Counted from the stretch's first letter, positions 1-6,158 are shown. The stretch is DNA of 10,243 nt from Candidatus Scatosoma pullistercoris (GCA_018714725.1 DVMZ01000021.1:1-10243), one strand, 5' to 3'. Notes: a model not told the origin generated them from the letters alone. Made by a program: numbers and translations.

Positions 1-115
1 TAAGACTATCCTGACCGCCTTTCTGTCCCGCCGCGGCATTGCCTCTTCCGGAGACATACGATTCTTCCAGAAGCCGGGAGACATCCCGCATTTCCATTTT
101 CTTGTTTTCGTCCAT
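1..115 (-). CDS. Unrecognised protein, N-terminal 38 codons only (runs off the left edge)
   Basis: An open frame starts at an ATG at 115-113 and stays open to position 1, so only the N-terminus is visible. A good ribosome binding site (AAAGGGG, about 6 nt before the ATG) supports the start. The visible part begins MDENKKMEMRDVSRLLEE, a charged, probably helical stretch, followed by a Gly/Ala/Gln-rich segment (SGRGNAAAGQKGGQ) that looks flexible. There is no signal peptide or membrane segment in this part. I do not recognise the family. It is not NrdR, whose zinc-ribbon start (MRCPFC-like) would be expected if this were the usual gene after ylmC in many Clostridia. It lies 59 bp downstream of the ylmC-type gene on the same strand, with a SigE-like promoter in the gap, so a sporulation role is possible but is inference only. 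That it is a real gene is fairly likely; its function is unknown. Confidence 0.6.
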   Translation of the reverse strand, partial: MDENKKMEMRDVSRLLEESYVSGRGNAAAGQKGGQDSL

Positions 116-144
116 ATGAAACCCCTTTTGCGTATTTACCATTC

Positions 145-173
145 AATATATGATACGCCCGTGCGTTTTATGA
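145..173 (-). promoter_or_regulatory. Candidate SigE-type promoter for the left-edge gene
   Basis: On the minus strand TCATAAA (173-167) is separated by 14 nt from CATATATT (152-145). The mother-cell SigE consensus is roughly kmATATT, 14-15 nt, CATACAnT; the -10 part agrees at all but one defined position and the -35 part at five of seven. The expected start of transcription, near 138, leaves a leader of about 23 nt before the ATG at 115. The -35 element overlaps the end of the ylmC-type gene. A match this short in AT-rich DNA can occur by chance. Confidence 0.35.
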
Positions 174-174
174 C

Positions 175-519
175 TCATTCGTATTCTTCATAGCTTCTCC
201 TGTCGCCGGGGCCGCAATCGGGCGGATTGATTCCCGGAGGCGGACAGCAGGAACGCCCCCGCACGGGTTTGGTGCCGCAGGGTTTCTGTGGCATATTGAA
301 ATTGACGAGAACGACGTCGTCGCCGATTTTTACGATGTTTTTCATATCGATGAACTGCTCGTTCTTCCAGATTGAAAGCCCTTTCCCGCCCGGCGCCACA
401 ATGCCGATCACCCTGTTTTCAGGGTAACAGAATACGATATCGCATACTTTCCCCAGCCGTCTGCCGTCATTGGTGTTGATCACCTCTTTGGTACGAAGAT
501 CCGAAAAACTCATTTCCAT
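175..519 (-). CDS. ylmC: YlmC/YmxH-type PRC-barrel sporulation-cluster protein with Cys/Pro-rich C-terminal tail
   Basis: The protein has 114 residues. Residues 3-75 form a PRC-barrel-like beta domain with family hallmarks: MSFSDLRTKEVIN at the start, the DGRRLGKVCDIVF segment (about 18-30), and a closing IVKIGDDVVLVNF (about 62-74). Members of this family (YlmC/YmxH) are about 80-90 residues long and usually lie next to sigG in spore formers; their biochemical role is not settled. Here about 38 residues follow the domain, with Cys81, Cys91, Cys92 and Cys102 among many Pro and Gly and an acidic EEYE end. The start at 519 is preferred over the second Met (511-513) because a GGAGG lies 5 nt upstream of it. 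The gene follows the tldE terminator, so it is probably transcribed from its own promoter rather than as part of the tldDE unit. Family assignment is firm; function is not known. Confidence 0.85.
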   Translation of the reverse strand: MEMSFSDLRTKEVINTNDGRRLGKVCDIVFCYPENRVIGIVAPGGKGLSIWKNEQFIDMKNIVKIGDDVVLVNFNMPQKPCGTKPVRGRSCCPPPGINPPDCGPGDRRSYEEYE

Positions 520-540
520 ACGCGCCTCCGATTCTGTTTC

Positions 541-588
541 TTTTTGATTTTTTGCTTTTTGCTTTTTCAGCGCTTTCTACAATATATG
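541..588 (-). promoter_or_regulatory. Leader and possible promoter region of the ylmC-type gene
   Basis: The minus strand carries CATATATTG (588-580), the same nine bases as the -10 element before the left-edge gene. About 55 nt separate the likely transcription start from the ATG at 519. No convincing -35 is visible because that position falls in the tldE terminator stem. The leader between 568 and 541 is an A-rich run with the unit GCAAAAA repeated at 7-nt steps. A promoter must lie here or further upstream if the terminator at 590-619 is efficient. The exact element is uncertain. Confidence 0.25.
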
Positions 589-589
589 C

Positions 590-619
590 AAAAAGGCGCG
601 GCTTTTGCCACGCCTTTTT
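590..619 (-). terminator. Rho-independent terminator after tldE
   Basis: On the minus strand AAAAAGGCGUGGC pairs with GCCGCGCCUUUUU across an AAAA loop; the only non-Watson-Crick pair is a U-G wobble, which is allowed in minus-strand RNA but becomes a C-A mismatch on the plus strand. The stem runs straight into a U-tract. It lies about 100 bp past the tldE stop codon and closes the tldDE unit before the ylmC-type gene. Confidence 0.8.
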
Positions 620-717
620 CCCGTCTTTTTCAGTTTATTTCGGGTTTCTTTCCTCTTTCTCGCTTTTTTTCCGCCCGACCGGTATTCGGGCCGTTCCGAC
701 GCTCCCGCTCCTGCGGA

Positions 718-1959
718 TCACTTGCGCACCGTCATACGGACCGCCAACGGATGATAGGATTTGCAATCGGTGTGCGAAAGAGAATCTTCCGCCAGGCCGA
801 GATAATTCTTTCCGTACAGATCGAACAGATTTCCGGAAATCCCGAGCGTGGGAAGTTTTCCGATAAATTTTCCGTCCCGCCACAAAAACGCCGTCTGCAC
901 GGGCGTCGCAAAATTGCCGTCGGGCGTCGTGTCGCCGCCGCTGGCCATGACGAGATAAATCGCCTCCTCTCCGGCGGTCAGTTGCCGCATTGTCTTGCCC
1001 GAACTTTCCGGTTTAAGATTGACAATCCCCGTCGTCGGTACGCCGTCGTATTCCGCAATCGCGCTGCCGGTGGCGGGAAGCCGGTATTTCACCGCGTCCG
1101 ACCCGGAAGCGACAGGCGATACGAACACGCCGTTTCTGAACACATAATTCCTGTATCCGTCCCGGACAGCGCCTTCCGCGTCAAAAAACGGCACCGCGAG
1201 CGTCGTTTCCGGATTGCGATCCTCATACAGACTCACGCGATCGTCAAATACCTGCTCTCCCCGTTTTCCGGCAAAAAGTCCCGTTCCGTTCGCATAGGAG
1301 TCGGCGAGAATCCCCTCCACCAATTTTCCGAACCCGAGATCGTACGGCGACGAAAACACAATGTGCTCTCCCTCGCCGATGTCGGCGGGCGTACGATAGG
1401 CGCGCTCGAGCTCCGCAATGTCCGCGCACATTTTCTCGATATCGAACTCTCTGCCCGCATATTCATACCCGAGATCGAACAGCCCGGCGGAATTTTTATC
1501 GCTCATCAACAGACTGACGGTATAATAAGCGGTTTTATAAGAAAGATCCAGGCCGACGTCGTTGACCAGCCGGACTTCTTCTTCCTCCCTTGAAATGTCG
1601 TTCCCGAACAAGAATCCGGGAAAGCGCTTTTTCAGCGTTTCCGCAAAAGACTCCGCCGCTTCCTTGAATTCCTTCTCGGACAGCACCCCGCCCGAGACAT
1701 CGACGTGCTCCGAACGGTTTGCGGCCGGCTGTGCGGAATACGGAATGCGATTGGCCAGATTTTCTTCCGCCCGCTTCCAGGCCTCCTGTTCAGGCGTCGC
1801 GTTTCCGGCGACGCCGAAAATGCCGATATGCCGTCCGTCCGACACACGATAGCCGCATTTGCGCGCGTCGACGAACCGCACCGATTTCACCGCGCTGGCG
1901 GACAAAGCCACCGTTTCACGCCTGGAAGAAAGCATATATTTTTCTTTGATGATACCCAT
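718..1959 (-). CDS. tldE: TldE/PmbA-type subunit of the TldD/TldE metallopeptidase
   Basis: This 413-residue protein belongs to the TldD/PmbA (peptidase U62) family. It lacks the HExxxH metal motif seen in its neighbour, as expected of the TldE/PmbA subunit, which completes the heteromer without holding the metal. Family signatures near the C-terminus are GGDTTPDGNFATPVQTAFLW (about 341-360) and LGISGNLFDLYG (372-383), matching the GNF and GNL blocks conserved in PmbA. The known heteromer degrades or trims peptides, for example removing the microcin B17 leader and clearing CcdA in E. coli. No signal peptide or membrane segment is seen, so it is cytosolic. The start at 1959 has an AGAGGAG site about 10 nt upstream; the alternative Met9 has no such site. 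It follows tldD with a 67-bp gap that contains a strong hairpin. It is somewhat shorter than E. coli PmbA (about 450), which is usual for Firmicutes forms. Confidence 0.88.
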   Translation of the reverse strand: MGIIKEKYMLSSRRETVALSASAVKSVRFVDARKCGYRVSDGRHIGIFGVAGNATPEQEAWKRAEENLANRIPYSAQPAANRSEHVDVSGGVLSEKEFKEAAESFAETLKKRFPGFLFGNDISREEEEVRLVNDVGLDLSYKTAYYTVSLLMSDKNSAGLFDLGYEYAGREFDIEKMCADIAELERAYRTPADIGEGEHIVFSSPYDLGFGKLVEGILADSYANGTGLFAGKRGEQVFDDRVSLYEDRNPETTLAVPFFDAEGAVRDGYRNYVFRNGVFVSPVASGSDAVKYRLPATGSAIAEYDGVPTTGIVNLKPESSGKTMRQLTAGEEAIYLVMASGGDTTPDGNFATPVQTAFLWRDGKFIGKLPTLGISGNLFDLYGKNYLGLAEDSLSHTDCKSYHPLAVRMTVRK

Positions 1960-1988
1960 TTTCGATTTTCTCCTCTCTCTGATCCGCA

Positions 1989-2016
1989 GCGCCTTGCGGG
2001 CGTGCCCGCAAGGCGC
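1989..2016 (-). other. Perfect 12-bp hairpin between tldD and tldE
   Basis: GCGCCTTGCGGG (1989-2000) and its exact complement CCCGCAAGGCGC (2005-2016) enclose a 4-nt loop. The hairpin starts 10 bp after the tldD stop and ends about 30 nt before the tldE ATG, just ahead of its ribosome binding site. No T-tract follows it on the minus strand, so it is not a standard terminator. It probably acts at the RNA level, for instance by stabilising the tldD 3' end or setting the relative yield of the two subunits; that is inference. Confidence 0.75.
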
Positions 2017-2026
2017 CCTGACAATG

Positions 2027-3364
2027 TCACTGCACTTTCATCCGCGAAACGGACACATACGGCGCGCCGAAGCCGACGGGCAGAGGATACTGCTCCATCT
2101 TGCCGCAACCGCCCGAGACGAAGCAGAGAATTTCCACCTCGCGGGAAAGTCCGTCGATCAGCCCCAACGTCTCAAATACATCCCCGGAAATCACCGAAAT
2201 CTTTACCGGCCGCGCAATCTTCCCGTCCACGATTTCATAGGAGATATTGGGGGCAATGGTGAAAACGCTCATGCCGCTGCCGTGTTTGATGGTCTTGATG
2301 AAATAGCCGTGCTTAATTCCCGCAATCAGCTCCTCGGGCGTCTTGTCCCCGCCCTCGATCACCGTGGTCGTCATGCGTACGATCGGCTCGTATTTGGTAT
2401 TGATCGCCCGCGCGTTCCCCGTCAGTTCCTCTTCCAGTTCCGCCGCGGTCTCCGCGCTGTGCAGACGCCCGGCCAGCAACCCGTTACGGATGAGATAAGT
2501 GCTTTTCGCTTTCGTTCCCTCGTCGTCGTACGGCACATATCCGCATCCGTCATAATTGCCCGATTCGAGAATGGAAAGACAATCGCTTCCCACTTTTTTC
2601 CCGATCTGCCATTCCCGGCGCATCGTCTCGTTGCCCAGCATGAAATCGGCCTCGCTCTTATGCCCGAACGATTCGTGCGCGAACACGCCCGCCGCTTCCG
2701 GAGAGAGAACGATCGGATACTCGCCGGGGACGACTTCCGCCGCCTCCCGCATGAAGGCGATTCCCTCTTTGATCGCGTCGTCGAGCTTCCCGGCAAATCC
2801 GCCGAGCGCCGCAAAATCCGTCTCGCCTTTCTGAACGCCGAACTGAAAACTCTTTTCTCCTTCCGCGACGAAAATATGCGTGACGATTCCGCAAGTCTGG
2901 TAATCGTATTCCAACGCCGCCCCTTTGCTGGAATAAAAGGAAAAATCGCTGTGGCGGTCCAGATAACGCAGCACCGACAATTTCGCCTCGGGATACTTTC
3001 CGATCAGCGGAAACAGTTCGGTGAGCAGTTTCTGTTTTTCCGCCCGCGACACCGCTTCCACGGAATTGTCCCCGAACCGGATGCGTTTGTCCCGGTTCAC
3101 TTCCAACCGCTTCACCAGGGGGTGTTCCGCGATCGCAGGATCGGGGGAAGCCAGAGCGTAAAGTCCGTCCAGCTCCTTTTGCACTTCGTCCGGGTTCTCC
3201 GTAGACGCATAATACCACATCTTCCCGTCGAACACGCGGATAAACGCGCCGTCCGTCACCCTCTCCCTGTTTTCCGCCAACACTCCGTTCTTGAACGTGA
3301 TGTTGGTCGTCACTCTGCGCTCCCTGCGCACATCGGCATAATAGCCTTCTCTGAACCGATACAT
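2027..3364 (-). CDS. tldD: TldD-type catalytic subunit of the TldD/TldE metallopeptidase
   Basis: This 445-residue protein carries the metal site of the family: HESFGH at residues 230-235 (HExxxH), within GVFAHESFGHKSEAD, and a distal Cys420 in VSGGCGKMEQYPLPVGFGAP, the expected third ligand. Together with TldE it makes a zinc-dependent protease that works on unfolded or leader peptides reaching a central cavity. Known roles are RiPP leader removal and turnover of small proteins. The sequence is soluble, with no signal peptide. The start at 3364 has a near-perfect AAGGAGG 5 nt upstream, and two SigA-like promoters lie 27-110 bp further up. It is the first gene of a two-gene unit with tldE. 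Its site is notable: it sits directly after the sigG terminator inside what is usually a continuous sporulation cluster. No peptide precursor gene is visible in the window, so the substrate is unknown. Confidence 0.92.
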   Translation of the reverse strand: MYRFREGYYADVRRERRVTTNITFKNGVLAENRERVTDGAFIRVFDGKMWYYASTENPDEVQKELDGLYALASPDPAIAEHPLVKRLEVNRDKRIRFGDNSVEAVSRAEKQKLLTELFPLIGKYPEAKLSVLRYLDRHSDFSFYSSKGAALEYDYQTCGIVTHIFVAEGEKSFQFGVQKGETDFAALGGFAGKLDDAIKEGIAFMREAAEVVPGEYPIVLSPEAAGVFAHESFGHKSEADFMLGNETMRREWQIGKKVGSDCLSILESGNYDGCGYVPYDDEGTKAKSTYLIRNGLLAGRLHSAETAAELEEELTGNARAINTKYEPIVRMTTTVIEGGDKTPEELIAGIKHGYFIKTIKHGSGMSVFTIAPNISYEIVDGKIARPVKISVISGDVFETLGLIDGLSREVEILCFVSGGCGKMEQYPLPVGFGAPYVSVSRMKVQ

Positions 3365-3390
3365 AGCGCCTCCTTACTGACATTTATTCT

Positions 3391-3418
3391 ATTATAAACG
3401 CCCCAATGCGTCTTTCAA
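3391..3418 (-). promoter_or_regulatory. Proximal SigA-type promoter of tldDE
   Basis: The minus strand reads TTGAAA (3418-3413), 16 nt, TATAAT (3396-3391). The -10 is a perfect match and the -35 matches at five of six positions. Transcription would begin near 3384, about 20 nt before the tldD ATG and just upstream of its ribosome binding site. Confidence 0.6.
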
Positions 3419-3444
3419 ACAAAAAACATATTGTATTTTCAGAA

Positions 3445-3473
3445 ATTATAATACAAACCGCTTCAAAAATCAA
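3445..3473 (-). promoter_or_regulatory. Distal SigA-type promoter of tldDE
   Basis: The minus strand reads TTGATT (3473-3468), 17 nt, TATAAT (3450-3445). The -10 is perfect and the spacing ideal; the -35 matches at four of six positions. With the proximal element it would give tandem promoters 54 bp apart. The region is AT-rich, so one of the two may be fortuitous. Confidence 0.5.
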
Positions 3474-3541
3474 GTAAACGAATCGATATTTTCAAAAAAT
3501 TATTCCCAAAACCCCTCCTTTTCCTATTCCGAAAAAAATCC

Positions 3542-3580
3542 CGGGGCAGGGTAGAGACCGTTCGTCTCTACCCTGCCCCG
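3542..3580 (-). terminator. Strong Rho-independent terminator after sigG
   Basis: A perfect 17-bp stem (CGGGGCAGGGTAGAGAC at 3542-3558 paired with 3564-3580) closes on a 5-nt loop. On the minus strand it is followed at once by GGATTTTTTTC, giving the U-tract. It lies about 80 bp past the sigG stop and ends the spoIIGA-sigE-sigG unit. On the plus strand no T-tract follows, so it works in one direction. The rest of the 3365-3660 interval holds the tldD promoters and no gene. Confidence 0.9.
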
Positions 3581-3660
3581 AGGAAAATCCTTTCCGGCAA
3601 AAATATCCGACAAAAAGCGCCGGATCGGCACCCATGACAGGCCCTGCAAAAATGCGGGAA

Positions 3661-4431
3661 TCAGGAAATATTCAGGCGGATATTGTTGAGCGCATTTTTT
3701 TCCAGACGGGAGACCTGCGCCTGCGAAATCCCCACTTCTTCGGAAATCTCGGTCTGAGTCTTTCCCTCATAATAACGCAGAAACAGAATGCGTTTTTCCC
3801 GCTCGCCCAACCGCTCCATCGCCTCGCCGAGGGCGACGTGTTCCGTCCACACCTCGTCGTTGTTCTTTTCGTCGCAGAGTTGGTCCATGAGCAACAGCGT
3901 GTCCCCCGCCTTATTATATACCGGGTCGTACAGGGACACGGGGTCGGAAATGGCGTCGAGCGCGTAGACGACTTCGCTGACCGCCACCTGCATTTCGGCG
4001 GCTATTTTTTCGATGGTCGCTTCCTCGTCCCGTTCCTCGATCGATTCGCGCACTTTGAGAACGCGGTAAGCGGTGTCCCGGATACTGCGCGACACGCGCA
4101 GAGAATTTCCGTCCCGGAGATAGCGCTTGATCTCTCCGATGATCATCGGCACGGCATAAGTGGAGAATTTTACGCCCACATTCAGGTCGAAATTATCGAT
4201 TGCCTTGATCAGCCCCACGCACCCCGCCTGAAACACGTCGTCCGCATTGGCGTTTTTCGCCCAGAAGCGCTTGACCAGGGACAGAACGAGACGCATATTC
4301 CCGATGATGAACTTTTCCCGGGCTTCCCTGTCGCCCGTTTTCAGTTTTTTCATCAGCGCTTCGTTCTCTTTTGCCGTCAGCCGGGGAAGTCCCGAAGTGT
4401 CCACGCCGCAAATTTCCACTTTCTGCATCAT
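3661..4431 (-). CDS. sigG: RNA polymerase sporulation sigma factor SigG
   Basis: This 256-residue sigma-70 family protein directs late forespore transcription. The N-terminal VEICGVDTSGLP (5-16) is a SigG hallmark. Region 2 spans about 37-107 and holds NMRLVLSLVKRF, the DDVFQAGCVGLIKAIDNFD block and KFSTYAVPMIIGEIKRYLRD. Region 3 follows at about 112-190 (RVSRSIRDTAY onward). Region 4 ends with the helix-turn-helix TQTEISEEVGISQAQVSRLE (225-244). Length matches B. subtilis SigG (about 260). The start is MM; the first ATG, at 4431, lies 8 nt after an AAGGAGG, and the second is only 3 nt further. The gene is separated from sigE by 142 bp that contain a SigF/SigG-like promoter, so it can be read both from the spoIIG promoter and from its own. 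In the family, activity is held back by anti-sigma factors until engulfment is complete; none of those regulators is in the window. Confidence 0.96.
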   Translation of the reverse strand: MMQKVEICGVDTSGLPRLTAKENEALMKKLKTGDREAREKFIIGNMRLVLSLVKRFWAKNANADDVFQAGCVGLIKAIDNFDLNVGVKFSTYAVPMIIGEIKRYLRDGNSLRVSRSIRDTAYRVLKVRESIEERDEEATIEKIAAEMQVAVSEVVYALDAISDPVSLYDPVYNKAGDTLLLMDQLCDEKNNDEVWTEHVALGEAMERLGEREKRILFLRYYEGKTQTEISEEVGISQAQVSRLEKNALNNIRLNIS

Positions 4432-4478
4432 ACCTGTATCCTCCTTCTTATGTAAACGCCGGCGAGGATTCTTTTTCA

Positions 4479-4508
4479 GAGTATGTGCGGTTTCAGAAAA
4501 AATATTTG
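4479..4508 (-). promoter_or_regulatory. Candidate SigF/SigG-type promoter of sigG
   Basis: The minus strand reads CAAATA (4508-4503), 17 nt, CATACTC (4485-4479). The forespore SigF/SigG consensus is close to TGAATA, 17-18 nt, CATACTA; the -10 agrees at six of seven positions and the -35 at four of six. The start would be near 4472, leaving about 40 nt before the ATG. In B. subtilis sigG is known to have a SigF/SigG-dependent promoter in exactly this gap, which raises confidence. Confidence 0.6.
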
Positions 4509-4574
4509 CGCGGCACCCGCCTTTTTTTCGGAACTTCCGGAAAACGCGGGCTTACAGAGGCAGGCAGAGAACGA

Positions 4575-5282
4575 TCACACCATTTTGGAGATTTCTTTCC
4601 GGAGCCGCTGAATAATCTTTTTTTCGAGCCGGGAAATATAGCTCTGCGAAATGCCCAGAAGGTCGGCAACGTCCTTTTGCGTCATCTCCTCCCCGCCGTT
4701 TAATCCGAATCTGAGAAACATAATTTTCCGCTCCCGCTCGGACAGCTTTTTCAACGCCTCTTTCAGAAGCTCCTTTTCCGCGCTCGACTCGAGGTTCCCG
4801 TAAACGCTTTCCGCAGACGTGCCCAGAATGTCCGACAGCAGCAGTTCGTTGCCCTCGAAATCGGTATTGAGCGGTTCATCGAAAGACACTTCGCTTTTTA
4901 GCCGCACCGTGCGCCTGAGATACATGAGGATTTCATTTTCGATACAGCGCGAAGCATAGGTGGCCAGCTTGATGTTTTTATCCGTGCGGAAAGAATTGAT
5001 CGCCTTGATCAGCCCGATGGTCCCCACCGAAATCAGATCGTCCGAATCCACGCCCGTATTGTCGAATTTGCGGGCTATGTACACCACCAGACGGAGATTG
5101 TGCTGAATGAGCTCCGCCTTCACCTTGTCCGTCTCCTCGCCCTGCTCCAGCTTGCCGAGCATTTCGCTCTCCTCTTCCGGCGACAGCGGCAGGGGCAATG
5201 CCTCCGTTCCGCAGATATAGTCCACCGTATTTTCCGCATCCATCTGCCGTAAAAAACTTCTGAGTATTTCCTTAAGTTTCAT
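4575..5282 (-). CDS. sigE: Pro-SigE, mother-cell sporulation sigma factor precursor
   Basis: This 235-residue protein is made as an inactive precursor and cleaved by SpoIIGA in the mother cell. The pro-sequence is residues 1 to about 21, amphipathic and basic at the start (MKLKEILRSFLRQ), ending just before YICGTEALPLPLS (22-34), which matches the YIGGSEALPPPLS start of mature B. subtilis SigE. Region 2 contains NLRLVVYIARKFDNTG (62-77), DDLISVGTIGLIKAINSF and KLATYASRCIENEILMYLRR. The SEVSFDEPLN block (130-139) follows, and region 4 ends with the helix-turn-helix TQKDVADLLGISQSYISRLE (201-220). A GGGGAGG site lies about 6 nt before the ATG. The gene starts 22 bp after the spoIIGA stop, so the two are co-transcribed. 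The pro-sequence appears about six residues shorter than in B. subtilis. Confidence 0.96.
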   Translation of the reverse strand: MKLKEILRSFLRQMDAENTVDYICGTEALPLPLSPEEESEMLGKLEQGEETDKVKAELIQHNLRLVVYIARKFDNTGVDSDDLISVGTIGLIKAINSFRTDKNIKLATYASRCIENEILMYLRRTVRLKSEVSFDEPLNTDFEGNELLLSDILGTSAESVYGNLESSAEKELLKEALKKLSERERKIMFLRFGLNGGEEMTQKDVADLLGISQSYISRLEKKIIQRLRKEISKMV

Positions 5283-5304
5283 GAGCCGCCTCCCCGCTCT
5301 TCTC

Positions 5305-6120
5305 TCACTGCACCGGAATGTGTTCCGTCACTTCCGCATTGAGTATAATTTTGTATTCACGCGCGCGTATATGACCGGACGGCGCGAAATATACTTTCCT
5401 TATTATATTCGGCCGGTTGCCGCAATATATCTCCAGACTGTCCGCCAGAAAAATTTTTATCTGTTTCTCCCCGTTCACGGTGACGATCGTCATTTCCTCC
5501 GTCATACTCCTTTCTCCCAGCAGATCAAAAGCGAGATCGGGAGAGAGAAAGCAGACGGGAATCCCGTGCGCCGTCGCGCGGTTTCCGCTGTCGAGAAATC
5601 CCTCCGCCGTCACGCTCCTGTCGCCCAGCACCACTTTGCAGGAATACAGAAACCGGCGCATGGCGCGCTTTTTATAAAGTCTCTTGACAAGGGATACGCT
5701 GACCACGCAAAAGAGAAAACTTCCGCCCAACACCGTTCCCACCGGCGCGCGTTCGACGAGATACCCGCCTTCTCCCGCCTTGTAATCGAGCGAAAACGCC
5801 GAATAGAGCGCGAGCAGCGCCCCGCCGAGCGCAAAGCTGTAGCCGAAAAAAATAAGCGCCGTGATCGCATACCTGCCCGCTCCTTTTCCCTTTACACTGA
5901 TCAGGCAGAGCAACAGTCCCACCGCAAATTTCAAAAGATAGGCGAGGACATTTCCCAGCCGCATCAGCGGAAATACCACCGCAAATACGGCGCCGAGCGC
6001 GGCCGCCAGGGAAATTCTGCCCCAAATAATTTTTTGCCGGGCAGTTTTCAGCGCCAGCCAAAGAAGCATCGCGTCCAGCAGAAAATTTTCCGCGAGGGCG
6101 TACTCCACATAAATTTCCAT
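5305..6120 (-). CDS. spoIIGA: SpoIIGA, membrane aspartic protease that processes pro-SigE
   Basis: This 271-residue protein has an N-terminal half of about five hydrophobic helices (roughly residues 8-28, 34-52, 57-76, 84-108 and 127-148) and a cytosolic C-terminal protease half. The catalytic signature is FLDSGN with Asp177, equivalent to the B. subtilis D183 of the retropepsin-like active site, which works as a dimer. The sequence before it (CKVVLGDRSVTAEGFLDSGN, 161-180) follows the typical beta-strand layout. The protease sits in the septal membrane and removes the SigE pro-sequence once SpoIIR from the forespore signals. The gene lies immediately upstream of its substrate gene, the usual arrangement. 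The length is somewhat short compared with about 300-310 in Bacillus, as is common in Clostridia. A purine-rich GGAGAGGGAAGAG precedes the ATG. Confidence 0.94.
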   Translation of the reverse strand: MEIYVEYALAENFLLDAMLLWLALKTARQKIIWGRISLAAALGAVFAVVFPLMRLGNVLAYLLKFAVGLLLCLISVKGKGAGRYAITALIFFGYSFALGGALLALYSAFSLDYKAGEGGYLVERAPVGTVLGGSFLFCVVSVSLVKRLYKKRAMRRFLYSCKVVLGDRSVTAEGFLDSGNRATAHGIPVCFLSPDLAFDLLGERSMTEEMTIVTVNGEKQIKIFLADSLEIYCGNRPNIIRKVYFAPSGHIRAREYKIILNAEVTEHIPVQ

Positions 6121-6158
6121 CTCTTCCCTCTCCGGTTCCGCCTTGCAGGTCTGAAAGT

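Noticed and set aside
668..693. Weak GCCCGA/TCGGGC hairpin between tldE and its terminator
   Set aside because: Only six pairs with a 7-nt loop and an A-run rather than a T-run after it on the minus strand; too common in GC-rich DNA to annotate.
544..1593. A 349-codon plus-strand frame antisense to tldE
   Set aside because: It begins inside the tldE terminator region, lacks a ribosome binding site, and mirrors the real tldE frame.
1989..2016. Hairpin between tldD and tldE read as a terminator
   Set aside because: No T-tract follows it on the minus strand, and tldE has no promoter of its own in the 67-bp gap, so read-through is needed.
1859..3397. A 512-codon plus-strand open frame antisense to tldD
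   Set aside because: It is antisense to a clear family protein, its translation is rich in His, Arg and Phe with no recognisable domain, and no ribosome binding site is evident. Such frames arise from the GC-biased codon use of the real gene.
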